DNA from: Spirochaetota bacterium
GTDB lineage: Bacteria; Spirochaetota; JAHITG01
Length of the DNA stretch: 16,574 nt
Direction: 5' to 3'
NCBI GenBank assembly: GCA_018817865.1
Contig: JAHITG010000191.1
Coordinates: 1 to 16,574, forward strand
The notes beneath the pieces were generated by a model, which saw nothing but the letters and a program-made list of their open reading frames with translations, did not search any database and was not told the DNA's origin. Position numbers and translations under genes: made by a program. Positions within the stretch are counted from its first letter, which is position 1. Each line of letters begins with the position of its first letter. Positions 5,230 to 12,342 of this stretch are shown here, in pieces.

Positions 5230-6792
5230 AAGTTCTCTGATCTCGGTAATGGGCAGGGGTTCTGATTTTTTAACTTTAAATTCATTGATCAGAATGCCGA
5301 GGTCATCAGCCTGTTTCTTGAGCTGGTTGATCGCCGAGAGAAGGTCATCTGCAGCATTGGAGTTCCACTGGGTGACCTGGTCAACATTCTGAATAGAAGC
5401 GACGATATTTTTACTTTGAAGGACCTGGTCTGATGTAGCAATACTGATCTTATGAATAAAAACATTTATGGATCTTATCCTGGTCAGGATGTTTTCAATG
5501 GCTGTTCCTGCCTGCTGGGACAGGTCGTCTCCTTCCTGGATAACTTCAACACTGTCCTTGATCAGGAGGGCGATATCTTTTGTGGATTGAGCGGATTTTT
5601 CCGCCAGTTTTCTGATCTCCTGTGCAACAACCGCAAATCCGCGGCCGTGTTCTCCGGCCCGGGCTGCTTCGATGGCAGCATTAAGGGCAAGGAGGTTTGT
5701 CTGTTCTGCAATATCATCTATCACATCAATGATCTCTACTATCTTTTCAGCCCTGTCCGAAATGGCATTCATACCCTGGACCATCTTTTTTACTGATTCG
5801 CCGCTTCCTACAGCCTCCTGTGTTGTCAGCTCGGTCAGTTTCCGGACTTCCCTGGCACTATTGGAGACCTGGGTGATCGATGAAGAAAGGTTGTCCATGG
5901 CTGACGATGTCCCGATGATCGTATTAGCCTGTTTAGAGGCTCCTTCTGAGATGGTCTCGGCACTGCTGGAAATGCTGACAATACTGGAATTGAGGGTGAA
6001 TATAACTTCCGACAGGATGTTGGTGATGTTCTTCAGGTTGATAACAAGCTGGTTGATGGAGTTGACCAGAAGGCCTACTTCATCATCAGGAACGTTCGAA
6101 AGGTCGATCTGAGCGGTCAGGTCTTTTTGCGCCACTTTCTGTACAACATTGATGGACATGGAAAGGGAGTTGATCATTCTTTGAGAATAGAGCAGTCCTG
6201 CGAAAATACTTAAAAAGATTAGAAAGAAAAGGATCAGAGCGTTTATGATCTTTACATTATTGTAGGTCATATCAATTTTATTCCTATTTTGGGAAAACAT
6301 CTCTTTATTCTGGTTTTCCATATTGGTAAGCAATTTTTGAATATCTTTTTCATTCTGTTCGATTATTTTAATTACTCTTATAAAGGAAGGTGTTCTGGAT
6401 GTACCTCTCCTTCTTAAGATGTTCTTTAAATTGTCAAAATCATTATTAAACTTTTGATCTAATTTCAAGATCGACTGCACCTGTTCACTAAAAAGCTCTT
6501 CATCTTTTAGTAATGCCAGCTGCGCTTTGAATTCTTTATCATTTTTATTATAGGATGCCAGGAGGGCCCCGGTATAGCTCTTCTGTATCTCCTTTATTGT
6601 TTGTGAACGGTTTTCATAGGTATTAATGATCTTCTGGACCTTTAAAAGGGTGGAGTAATTTTTATCATAGTTCTCTACGGCGATCTTTCGTACCCGCTGT
6701 ATCCCCACCAGAGAAGTAAATCCGGAAATAAAGACAATAGTAAGTCCGATATAGATGTAATTGAGAATGAATTTTGTTCTTAATTTAAGCAT
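5218..6792 (-). CDS. methyl-accepting chemotaxis protein
   Basis: A 524-residue transmembrane chemoreceptor. TM1 covers about residues 9-30, then a helical periplasmic sensor region of about 150 residues rich in charged heptads (4-helix-bundle type). TM2 lies at about 181-203, HAMP at about 203-256, then the cytoplasmic coiled-coil hairpin. The tip is the highly conserved stretch at 357-395, containing IAEQTNLLALNAAIEAARAG, which binds CheA/CheW. No CheR-tethering pentapeptide is present at the C terminus (ends EIRELPGL). The ligand cannot be told from sequence. The start has no Shine-Dalgarno, but a promoter (TTGACA-17-TATTTA) ends five bases before the ATG, so the mRNA may be leaderless. 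It follows a GGDEF-PilZ gene but has its own promoter. Confidence 0.95.
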   Translation of the reverse strand: MLKLRTKFILNYIYIGLTIVFISGFTSLVGIQRVRKIAVENYDKNYSTLLKVQKIINTYENRSQTIKEIQKSYTGALLASYNKNDKEFKAQLALLKDEELFSEQVQSILKLDQKFNNDFDNLKNILRRRGTSRTPSFIRVIKIIEQNEKDIQKLLTNMENQNKEMFSQNRNKIDMTYNNVKIINALILFFLIFLSIFAGLLYSQRMINSLSMSINVVQKVAQKDLTAQIDLSNVPDDEVGLLVNSINQLVINLKNITNILSEVIFTLNSSIVSISSSAETISEGASKQANTIIGTSSAMDNLSSSITQVSNSAREVRKLTELTTQEAVGSGESVKKMVQGMNAISDRAEKIVEIIDVIDDIAEQTNLLALNAAIEAARAGEHGRGFAVVAQEIRKLAEKSAQSTKDIALLIKDSVEVIQEGDDLSQQAGTAIENILTRIRSINVFIHKISIATSDQVLQSKNIVASIQNVDQVTQWNSNAADDLLSAINQLKKQADDLGILINEFKVKKSEPLPITEIRELPGL

Positions 6793-6797
6793 ACAGT

Positions 6798-6826
6798 TAA
6801 ATAATTAAAAATATAAATGATGTCAA
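6798..6826 (-). promoter_or_regulatory. promoter of the chemoreceptor gene, abutting its start codon
   Basis: TTGACA (6826-6821) overlaps the stop codon of the upstream GGDEF gene. After a 17-bp spacer comes TATTTA (6803-6798), and only five bases separate it from the ATG. The start point would fall at or next to the A of the ATG, giving an mRNA without a leader. Confidence 0.5.
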
Positions 6827-7986
6827 GATTTTTCCAAACCAAATTTGATCAGCTGCTGGTCAGTAACATTCATGAATTTTATACCGGTCTCATAAAGGTC
6901 TTTTTCGATCTTAATTATCCAGATGACCTGCCCGATAAATTTTAACTCGTCTTTCTTTTTTATTAATAACCCTTCAATGGTATCACCCAGTTTTAATTTA
7001 TTATGCTGGTACAGGGATATTCCGCCGCAGCTGATATTCTGTACGTCATTTGTATTGGGGATCTTGCCTTTAGGTGAGATGGTCTTTATCTTCAGTTTGA
7101 GAGTTTCGGATATGGGGATCCGCTTAAATGTCCTCCTCTCTTTCGGATAATTGCATATTCTGTTCTTGCCTTCATATTTTGCCCGGTATAAAGCCAGGTC
7201 GGCCAGTCGCAAGAGGTTTTCATCAGTTGTTTTTGTATCACTTAAATAGGTGGCAACTCCTCCTGAAATAGATACCTGCTTCTTTAGATGAATTTCAACG
7301 ACTTTTTCTCTGATCTTTTCTGCGACAAGGAGAGCTTCCTTCTTGCTGATCTGAGGCAGGATAATGAGAAATTCTTCTCCGCCAAACCTTATTATGATAT
7401 CAGTAGAACGGAGGAGCTTCTTCAGGAGATTTGAGATCTTTTTCAACACCTTATTGCCTTCCATATGGCCGAAGGTGTCATTATATTTTTTAAAATCATC
7501 AATATCAAGCATGATGATAGAGAACGGGATATTATATCTTTTTGATTTTGATATCTCTTCTTTTATCCGCTGTTTATAATACCTGTAGTTATAAAGGCCT
7601 GTAAGCTCATCAATGAGGACTCTTTTTTTGATCGCTTCAAAGATCTTCTCTTCAATTATGAGAGGATTATCGATCAGGTCATTATGGCATTCAAGGAAGA
7701 AATCAAGTACCCCGACTTCGATATCGATGCCCCGGTTCAGTTTTTTAGTAATGAAGATCTTGTGTCGTAATATCTCTTTCCATAAGACTTTTGCATCTTT
7801 AGGTTCAAAATATATGTTTGTCAGTTTGTACAGCAGGCCTGAATAGAATTTTTCTTTATATTTAGCCTGCAGCCTTTTTAATTTTGTCTGCAATTTTGGC
7901 GATGCCGCGTCAGGCAGAACACAAGCATCGATCACCTCTTTGTTCATGTCTTTGAAGGTATTTAGTTCTGTTATCGTCATATGCAT
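6823..7986 (-). CDS. diguanylate cyclase with C-terminal PilZ domain
   Basis: The 387-residue cytoplasmic protein should both make and bind cyclic di-GMP. Residues 1-120 are helical with no recognised domain. The GGDEF domain (about 124-280) has intact catalytic GGEEF at 202-206 and the inhibitory-site RxxD as RSTD at 193-196. DELTGLYNYRYY and DIDDFKKYNDTFGH are the usual substrate- and metal-binding blocks. The PilZ domain (about 284-387) has both c-di-GMP motifs, RTFKR (285-289) and NISCGG (317-322). No transmembrane segment is predicted. GAGAGG lies seven bases before the first ATG (7986), which is preferred over the Met two codons later. It is last in the operon beginning with the aminotransferase gene, 19 bases after the secreted-protein gene, and immediately precedes the chemoreceptor. 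Confidence 0.93.
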   Translation of the reverse strand: MHMTITELNTFKDMNKEVIDACVLPDAASPKLQTKLKRLQAKYKEKFYSGLLYKLTNIYFEPKDAKVLWKEILRHKIFITKKLNRGIDIEVGVLDFFLECHNDLIDNPLIIEEKIFEAIKKRVLIDELTGLYNYRYYKQRIKEEISKSKRYNIPFSIIMLDIDDFKKYNDTFGHMEGNKVLKKISNLLKKLLRSTDIIIRFGGEEFLIILPQISKKEALLVAEKIREKVVEIHLKKQVSISGGVATYLSDTKTTDENLLRLADLALYRAKYEGKNRICNYPKERRTFKRIPISETLKLKIKTISPKGKIPNTNDVQNISCGGISLYQHNKLKLGDTIEGLLIKKKDELKFIGQVIWIIKIEKDLYETGIKFMNVTDQQLIKFGLEKS

Positions 7987-8005
7987 AAATAACCTCTCTC
8001 ACTGA

Positions 8006-8956
8006 TTATCGGTTTAATATGATCAGTACATTACAGTTTTGCAGGAATTTTATGGTGCTGATGTTTGATAAAAATCTGCCTGTTTCCAGGTCAGGAAGAA
8101 TGAGATCGGTTTTGTCCTTTACTTTCAATGCTTTTATTATAAATGCGTGTTGGTCTATAAAGGAATAGTTGTTGATCAGGCTGATATCGGAAATGTATCG
8201 TCCCATTCCCTGAATGATCACGGCTTTTTTATATACGATCTCCGGGGTGAATATGGGAATTCCCGTTTCGTTGTACATGACAGGGAAGAGGGCAGGGACG
8301 AGGTCCAGTTCAGAGGCATCAATTATGATCGAAGTATAGGTCTGCGAGGGGGCATTGGTCCCGAGTTCCGTGCTTTTTTTTATATTTTTAATATAATTTT
8401 TATAGGAGTCCGGAGTATAGAAGGAGACCGGTTCAGGCTTGATATCATTTGTAAAGACAGTGATCAGACCTTTGTCTGAGAAGAGCTTGAATTTTAATTC
8501 TGTCCTGATCGATCCTGTCTGATAAATATATTTTTTGAGAAGATTACTTTTTAAAAAATTATCCAGATAAAATTTAAAGTTATTCGTGGAATGCACCATG
8601 TAGGATTGGATATAGTAATCATTCTTCAGGCGTATGTTCAGAACTGCATTATAAAGGTTTTTACGAGCATCTTCGTATGAGTTTTCCTTGGCTTTCTGCC
8701 GTGCCTCTGCCAGGCTGGAAACGTAGAACTCGCTTTCATACTTTAATTTATTCTCATCATCGGTAACGGAGGGGACTTTTGCTTCGCCCAGAATGGTAAC
8801 GATCCCTTTTGTCCAGTTGATACTCCCGAATTCGATCTGCTCTATTATATCCTTCTTTTCAACAGAAATGGTTCTTAAAAAAGCATGCCCCTTTTGGGTG
8901 AAGAGTACGATCTGTGTTCCGAGCAGTAATAATAGTATTAGATTTTTTTTAACCAT
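8006..8956 (-). CDS. secreted LPP20-like protein of unknown role
   Basis: A 316-residue protein with a clear signal peptide (residues 1-25, KK then LILLLLLGTQIVLF, cleavage after GHA). The mature part begins with a GSINWTKGIVTILGEA block (44-59), then an alanine/charge-rich helix with ARQKAKENSYEDARKNLYNAV (85-105). This order is typical of LPP20-family proteins. The C-terminal third (SIIIDASELDLVPALFPVMY ... FIIKALKVKDKTDLILPDLE ... FLQNCNVLIIL) resembles the 'DARGL-L-PA' and 'ALKV-NKTDIVI' blocks found in the same group. There is no lipobox cysteine, unlike the lipoproteins LPP20 and FlgP, so it should be free in the periplasm. Its start overlaps the end of the NUDIX gene by 19 bp and has no Shine-Dalgarno. 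Family assignment is from memory of the pattern. Confidence 0.6.
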   Translation of the reverse strand: MVKKNLILLLLLGTQIVLFTQKGHAFLRTISVEKKDIIEQIEFGSINWTKGIVTILGEAKVPSVTDDENKLKYESEFYVSSLAEARQKAKENSYEDARKNLYNAVLNIRLKNDYYIQSYMVHSTNNFKFYLDNFLKSNLLKKYIYQTGSIRTELKFKLFSDKGLITVFTNDIKPEPVSFYTPDSYKNYIKNIKKSTELGTNAPSQTYTSIIIDASELDLVPALFPVMYNETGIPIFTPEIVYKKAVIIQGMGRYISDISLINNYSFIDQHAFIIKALKVKDKTDLILPDLETGRFLSNISTIKFLQNCNVLIILNR

Positions 8957-9354
8957 TGATCAAAACTGTTAAAAATAATATTATTTATCTTAGGATATAA
9001 TAGCAATTTTTTTATCTGATTTCTACTAAAATAATCATATTTACCAATGATCGAATTTTTTTCCAATACAATACCGGTGTTTAACGGTTTAACCAGAAAG
9101 AACAGATTTAAAGTATGGACCGGATATGAAGGAGGTAATGATTCGTTGAAAAAAAGAAACTCTTTGATCTTAACTTTAAGATTTAGCTCTTCCTGTATTT
9201 CCCTGATCAAAGCCGCTTCTGCTTTCTCTTTAAATTCAACTCTTCCTCCGGGTAATACCCAGTATTCCTTTCCTTTCTTTTTATGTGTGATCAGTAAGAT
9301 CTTATTATTTATAAATAATACTGCGCCGACTCGTATTCTGAATCTATCTTTCAT
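8938..9354 (-). CDS. NUDIX hydrolase
   Basis: A 138-residue hydrolase of nucleoside diphosphates linked to another moiety. The NUDIX box runs from Gly37 to about residue 59: GRVEFKE (G-x5-E), seven residues, then REIQEEL. All metal-binding glutamates (52, 55, 56) are present, but the usual Gly after EEx is Asn (EELNL). The N-terminal RVGAVLFINNKILLITHKKKGKEYWVLPGG is the normal lead-in strand. The substrate cannot be predicted; the small, single-domain size is like MutT/ADP-ribose types. It begins six bases after the accB stop and overlaps the following gene, so it is embedded in the operon. Confidence 0.9.
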   Translation of the reverse strand: MKDRFRIRVGAVLFINNKILLITHKKKGKEYWVLPGGRVEFKEKAEAALIREIQEELNLKVKIKEFLFFNESLPPSYPVHTLNLFFLVKPLNTGIVLEKNSIIGKYDYFSRNQIKKLLLYPKINNIIFNSFDQWLKKI

Positions 9355-9360
9355 ATATCT

Positions 9361-9888
9361 TTACATGGGGTCGAGCAGGAATAATGTATCTCCTTTTTTA
9401 ACAGGGGCTGCATTTTCTACTAATATTTTTTGAACTTTTCCTTTTATATCTGCATTGATCCTGTTCATGACCTTCATGGCCTCTACGATACATAATGTCT
9501 GGCCGGGATTGACAATATCACCCTCTTTAACAAAAAGATCCGCTCCCGGTGCCGGTGCGCTGTAATATGTTCCTAAGAGCGGTGCAGTTAATTTATGGAA
9601 TTTATCCTCAATTGCATCTGGTGAGGGACCTTCCGTTTTCACGGTTTCCTGTGTCTGGAAAGAAAGCTCCAGCTGGCTTTTAGGCTGTTCCTGCTCCATG
9701 GTAGTCGGGATTATTCTGAAAGGGGGTTCTTTTTTAGTTTTGTCCCGTTCTATAGTGATCTTCAGGCCGTGCTCTTCGATGTTGAATGATGCCAGGTCAT
9801 TTTCTTCAGTAAATTTAATATATGATTCAATAATATCAGGTTTTGTGCCCAGTATGAAGGGAGGGCGCTTTATATTTGATTTTCCCAT
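9361..9888 (-). CDS. accB: biotin carboxyl carrier protein of acetyl-CoA carboxylase
   Basis: AccB carries biotin between the carboxylase (AccC) and carboxyltransferase (AccA/D) active sites in the first step of fatty-acid synthesis. The 175 residues have an N-terminal helical/strand region (1-50), a Pro/Glu/Thr-rich linker (about 51-95) and a biotinyl domain (about 98-173). The biotin-accepting Lys139 is in the canonical EAMKVMN (136-142). GTYYSAPAPGADLFVKEGD is the protruding-thumb region typical of true AccB rather than of other biotinyl carriers. GAGGAG lies four bases before the ATG. It is not followed by accC, its usual partner, but sits between an aminotransferase and a NUDIX gene. Confidence 0.93.
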   Translation of the reverse strand: MGKSNIKRPPFILGTKPDIIESYIKFTEENDLASFNIEEHGLKITIERDKTKKEPPFRIIPTTMEQEQPKSQLELSFQTQETVKTEGPSPDAIEDKFHKLTAPLLGTYYSAPAPGADLFVKEGDIVNPGQTLCIVEAMKVMNRINADIKGKVQKILVENAAPVKKGDTLFLLDPM

Positions 9889-9917
9889 AATGCTCCTCTT
9901 TGATCTTAAAATTTAAT

Positions 9918-11114
9918 TTATGATAAACCTTCAGTAAATTCCTTTATTCGCTGAACTCCATTCTTAATATTCTCGTCAGAAGTGGCAAAGGAAAGCCGGA
10001 TATAGTTGTCACATCCAAAAGCTACTCCCGGTACTACTGCAACATTTTTTTCTTCCAGAAGTACCTGGGCAAAGCTTGTTGAATCAGTGATCTCTTTTCC
10101 ATTATATTTTTTATTGAAGGTCATGCTGATCTTTGGAAAGATATAGAATGATCCTTCCGGTTTTATGACTTCAAATCCGTTGATCTCATTTAAGAGGCCA
10201 TATATAAGGTCTCTTCGCTTTTCAAAATGGACTATCATTTTTTTTACATCATCAGAATCTGTCTTCATTGCCGTGACCGATGCTTTCTGGCAGAATGTTG
10301 TGGGATTGGAGGTGCTGTGGCTTTGAAGCGTGCTGACAGCTTTTGCCACTTCTACCGGTGCAGCAAGGTATCCTATGCGCCAGCCGGTCATGGAATATGT
10401 CTTTGAAAGTCCGTTCACAAGGATCAGCCTCTCTTTCAGACTTGCATCGATCTGGGCGATACTGTAATGGGACAATCCGCTGTAAATAAGTTTTTCATAT
10501 ATTTCATCGGATATGATCACTATCTCTTCATGTTCTTTAAGGATCTTGGCCAGTCCCGTAAGTTCTTCTTTAGAATAAACAACACCGGATGGATTTTGAG
10601 GAGAGTTGATGATAATAAGCTTTGTCTTCTTGGATATTTTCTTCTTTAATTCCTCAAGGTTTAGTTTGAAGTCCGTTACCGTTGTATCTACAATGACCGG
10701 TGTTCCTCCTGCCAGGCGGATCTGCTCAATATACGAGACCCAGTAGGGTGCAAAGAGGATCACTTCATCCCCGTCATTAATAATGACCTGGATGATATTA
10801 TATATGGAGTGTTTGGCCCCGCATGATATGATGATATTCTCATTGGCATACTGTAAATTATTCTCTTTTTGGAGTTTTTCAACAACTGCTGATTTCAGCT
10901 CATCAGTACCTGAAGCAGGCGTATACTTTGTCTCTCCATTGTTGATGCTTTTGATCGCAGCATCTTTAATATATTGAGGAGTGTCATAATCGGGTTCACC
11001 GGCTCCGAAACTGATCACATCCAGGCCTTCTTTTTTCATTTTCTTGGCCATAGCAGTGATCTTCAGGGTGGCAGACGGCTGAATCTGCTTGATCTTTTTA
11101 TTCAGGTTTATCAC
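9918..11114 (-). CDS. class I pyridoxal-phosphate aminotransferase (aspartate aminotransferase type)
   Basis: A 398-residue enzyme that probably moves an amino group between aspartate (or a related amino acid) and 2-oxoglutarate. The PLP-lysine is Lys238 in LSKTYSMTGWRIGY. Asn174 (SPQNPSG) and Asp203 (ISDEIYE) position the cofactor, and the substrate-binding arginine lies in YIRLSFATS near the end. The N-terminal PSATLKITAMAKKMKKEG and FGAGEPDYDTP are typical of the I-gamma aspartate aminotransferases. Relatives use prephenate or aromatic substrates, so specificity is open. GTG at 11114 is chosen because GAGG (11124-11121) is six bases upstream. A GTG four codons earlier lacks a Shine-Dalgarno and overlaps this GAGG. 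It heads a five-gene operon. Confidence 0.9.
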   Translation of the reverse strand: MINLNKKIKQIQPSATLKITAMAKKMKKEGLDVISFGAGEPDYDTPQYIKDAAIKSINNGETKYTPASGTDELKSAVVEKLQKENNLQYANENIIISCGAKHSIYNIIQVIINDGDEVILFAPYWVSYIEQIRLAGGTPVIVDTTVTDFKLNLEELKKKISKKTKLIIINSPQNPSGVVYSKEELTGLAKILKEHEEIVIISDEIYEKLIYSGLSHYSIAQIDASLKERLILVNGLSKTYSMTGWRIGYLAAPVEVAKAVSTLQSHSTSNPTTFCQKASVTAMKTDSDDVKKMIVHFEKRRDLIYGLLNEINGFEVIKPEGSFYIFPKISMTFNKKYNGKEITDSTSFAQVLLEEKNVAVVPGVAFGCDNYIRLSFATSDENIKNGVQRIKEFTEGLS

Positions 11115-11147
11115 AAGATACCTCACAAATTACTGTTAATTTTATGA

Positions 11148-11175
11148 AGTATAATAAATATTATTAATTCGTCAA
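11148..11175 (-). promoter_or_regulatory. promoter of the aminotransferase-accB operon
   Basis: On the minus strand TTGACG (11175-11170), a 16-bp spacer and TATACT (11153-11148) would start transcription near 11141. The leader would be about 27 nt and contains GAGG before the GTG start. The 16-bp spacing matches the rplM and tRNA promoters in this window. Confidence 0.65.
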
Positions 11176-11234
11176 GGTTAATTTTTGAGGTGCCCGGCAG
11201 TCCCAGAATATCTTTGTAAGATAAATAATATAAA

Positions 11235-11313
11235 CCCCAAGTATATCAGAGATGCCTTTGCCCCTGCCCATCAGAGATGTGCTTACCCCAGTACATCAGA
11301 GATGTACTGGGGT
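11235..11313. repeat. three tandem copies of a ~25-bp unit with core ATCAGAGATG
   Basis: ATCAGAGATG occurs at 11245, 11270 and 11295, exactly 25 bases apart, each preceded by a CCCC run (11235, 11261, 11286). The core is itself a small hairpin (ATC-AGA-GAT plus flanks). The third copy extends to a perfect 13-bp stem, the second pairs with one mismatch around the core, and the first pairs only in the core. Confidence 0.7.
11285..11313. repeat. perfect palindrome H1, 13-bp arms
   Basis: ACCCCAGTACATC pairs perfectly with 11301-11313 across an AGA loop. It shares its outer eight bases (ACCCCAGT) with H3 at 11456, while the inner five pairs differ in both arms. No T run follows closely on either strand, so it is not a typical terminator. 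Confidence 0.85.
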
Positions 11314-11327
11314 GAAAAAGTAAAGTA

Positions 11328-11365
11328 AAATTCCAAAATGCATTTATCAATGCATTTTGGAATTT
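11328..11365. repeat. perfect palindrome H2, 17-bp arms
   Basis: The 17-bp arms (11328-11344 and 11349-11365) flank a TATC loop. They contain CAAAATGCATT, related to the stem of H4. Read on the minus strand, a T-rich stretch (TTTACTTTACTTTTT) follows, so it might also stop transcripts from the upstream minus-strand gene. Confidence 0.8.
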
Positions 11366-11383
11366 CCCGAATGTATCTTTTTC

Positions 11384-11407
11384 AAAAGCAAAGTTGAGAA
11401 TCAAAAA
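11384..11407. repeat. middle copy of the AAAAG-AGT-CAAAA linker repeat
   Basis: This 24-base segment matches 11487-11510 at 20 of 24 positions and 11316-11339 more loosely (16 of 24). At the other two sites the segment joins an ACCCC-type palindrome to a CAAAA-type palindrome. Here the flanking stems are degraded, so it looks like the remnant of a third unit. Confidence 0.45.
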
Positions 11408-11455
11408 TGCAATTGTTAAATTTACTCCAATGTATTATTGATACACTGATACTAT

Positions 11456-11484
11456 ACCCCAGTGCCTCGGAGAGGCACTGGGGT
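11456..11484. repeat. perfect palindrome H3, 13-bp arms
   Basis: ACCCCAGTGCCTC (11456-11468) pairs with 11472-11484 across GGA. Compared with H1, inner stem bases ACATC/GATGT are replaced by GCCTC/GAGGC, changes made in both arms so that pairing stays perfect. Confidence 0.85.
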
Positions 11485-11498
11485 TAAAAAGCAGAGTT

Positions 11499-11538
11499 GA
11501 GATGCAAAACCGCTTTACTAAATGCGGTTTTGCATCTC
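11499..11538 (-). terminator. perfect palindrome H4, 15-bp arms, probable terminator of the TPR gene
   Basis: GAGATGCAAAACCGC (11499-11513) pairs with 11524-11538 around a 10-nt loop. It begins 17 bases after the TPR gene's stop on the minus strand and is followed there, after nine other bases, by TTTTT. The stem is stronger than most terminators and related to H2, so it may serve both as repeat and as terminator. Confidence 0.5.
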
Positions 11539-11554
11539 TTCGAATATAACTTTT

Positions 11555-12235
11555 TTAATCTATGGTCTCTTTCTTTTTTGCCATCTCTTTCAGGATCAGG
11601 TCTTTGAAGTGTTTCCTGATCTCTTCATTTTCAGGAAGTTTATCCAGTGCTTTTGTGAGGTACTCTTTTGCTTTGATAAGGTCTCCTTTTTTATAATAAG
11701 CCCATCCCATGCTGTCCATATAAGCGGCATAATCGGGAGATAGTTTTAATGCGATCTCACATTCCTGAATTGATTCTTCCATGCTCATATTTATATCCGC
11801 ATAAATATATCCCAGGGAGTTGTGAGCGGTCGCGTTTGTTTCATCGATCTCGATGGCTTTTTTTAGCGACTTTATGGCACTCTGGTAATTCTTTAATTTA
11901 TATTCCACAAAACCTAAAGCTGCATTTGCTTTTGCATTATGAAAATCCAGGCTCAGTGCTTTTTCGAATTGTTTTTTAGATTTGATGAACTCTTTTTTCT
12001 GAGCGTAAATATATCCCAGGACCAGATATACCTGGATGATAAGCTGGTAATCTACTTCTGTCTTTAAATACTTCTTCAGATGCATGATAGCGGTGGTGTA
12101 GTCTTCCAGTCTTACATAGGTCAGACCCAGATAATAATCTTTTTTGGGATCTTTTATTTTATTAAAGTACTTTATTGCTTTCGAATAGTCTGCTTCCCCG
12201 TAAGCCGACAGCGCATTCTTCAATACTAAATCCAT
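11555..12235 (-). CDS. tetratricopeptide-repeat protein
   Basis: A 226-residue protein made almost wholly of about six TPR units (roughly residues 3-32, 33-64, 69-102, 103-136, 137-171 and 173-205). They show the usual pattern, e.g. AKANAALGFVEYKLKNYQSAIKSLKKAIEID written in pieces at 94-125, and AYYKKGDLIKAKEYLTKAL near 179-197. There is no signal peptide or membrane segment, so it is a cytoplasmic scaffold whose partner is unknown. The C terminus is a lysine-rich tail. AGGAG lies five bases before the ATG. It follows surE by about 100 bases with a terminator-like hairpin between, so it may have its own weak promoter or depend on read-through. Confidence 0.85.
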   Translation of the reverse strand: MDLVLKNALSAYGEADYSKAIKYFNKIKDPKKDYYLGLTYVRLEDYTTAIMHLKKYLKTEVDYQLIIQVYLVLGYIYAQKKEFIKSKKQFEKALSLDFHNAKANAALGFVEYKLKNYQSAIKSLKKAIEIDETNATAHNSLGYIYADINMSMEESIQECEIALKLSPDYAAYMDSMGWAYYKKGDLIKAKEYLTKALDKLPENEEIRKHFKDLILKEMAKKKETID

Positions 12236-12295
12236 AAGCGCTCCTTTTTAATGAATTTAGGGGATCTCGATTCCCCATACATGGCATATATCATG

Positions 12296-12332
12296 AAAAA
12301 CAACGATTTTAATTTAAAATCAATTGTTTTTT
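12296..12332 (-). terminator. A+T-rich terminator between surE and the TPR gene
   Basis: GATTTTA and TAAAATC (12305-12311 and 12315-12321) pair across ATT. The stem is extended by AACAA/TTGTT with a bulge, and T runs follow on both strands (TTTTT on minus, TTTTTT on plus). It would end the surE message, or act in both directions. Confidence 0.45.
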
Positions 12333-12342
12333 AAGATGCCCT

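Noticed and set aside
8147..8479. A 110-codon plus-strand frame opposite the LPP20-like gene
   Set aside because: It has no ribosome binding site or recognisable domain, and the opposite strand has a coherent secreted protein.
11115..11126. Longer aminotransferase start (GTG at 11126)
   Set aside because: No Shine-Dalgarno before it, whereas GAGG at 11124-11121 fits the GTG at 11114.
11245..11304. Regular 25-bp repeats considered as a CRISPR array
   Set aside because: Only three copies, spacing equals the whole unit with partly conserved 'spacers', and no cas genes nearby.
12260..12276. GGGGA/TCCCC hairpin upstream of the TPR gene as a regulatory element
   Set aside because: Only five base pairs with a seven-base loop; it can occur by chance and has no other support.
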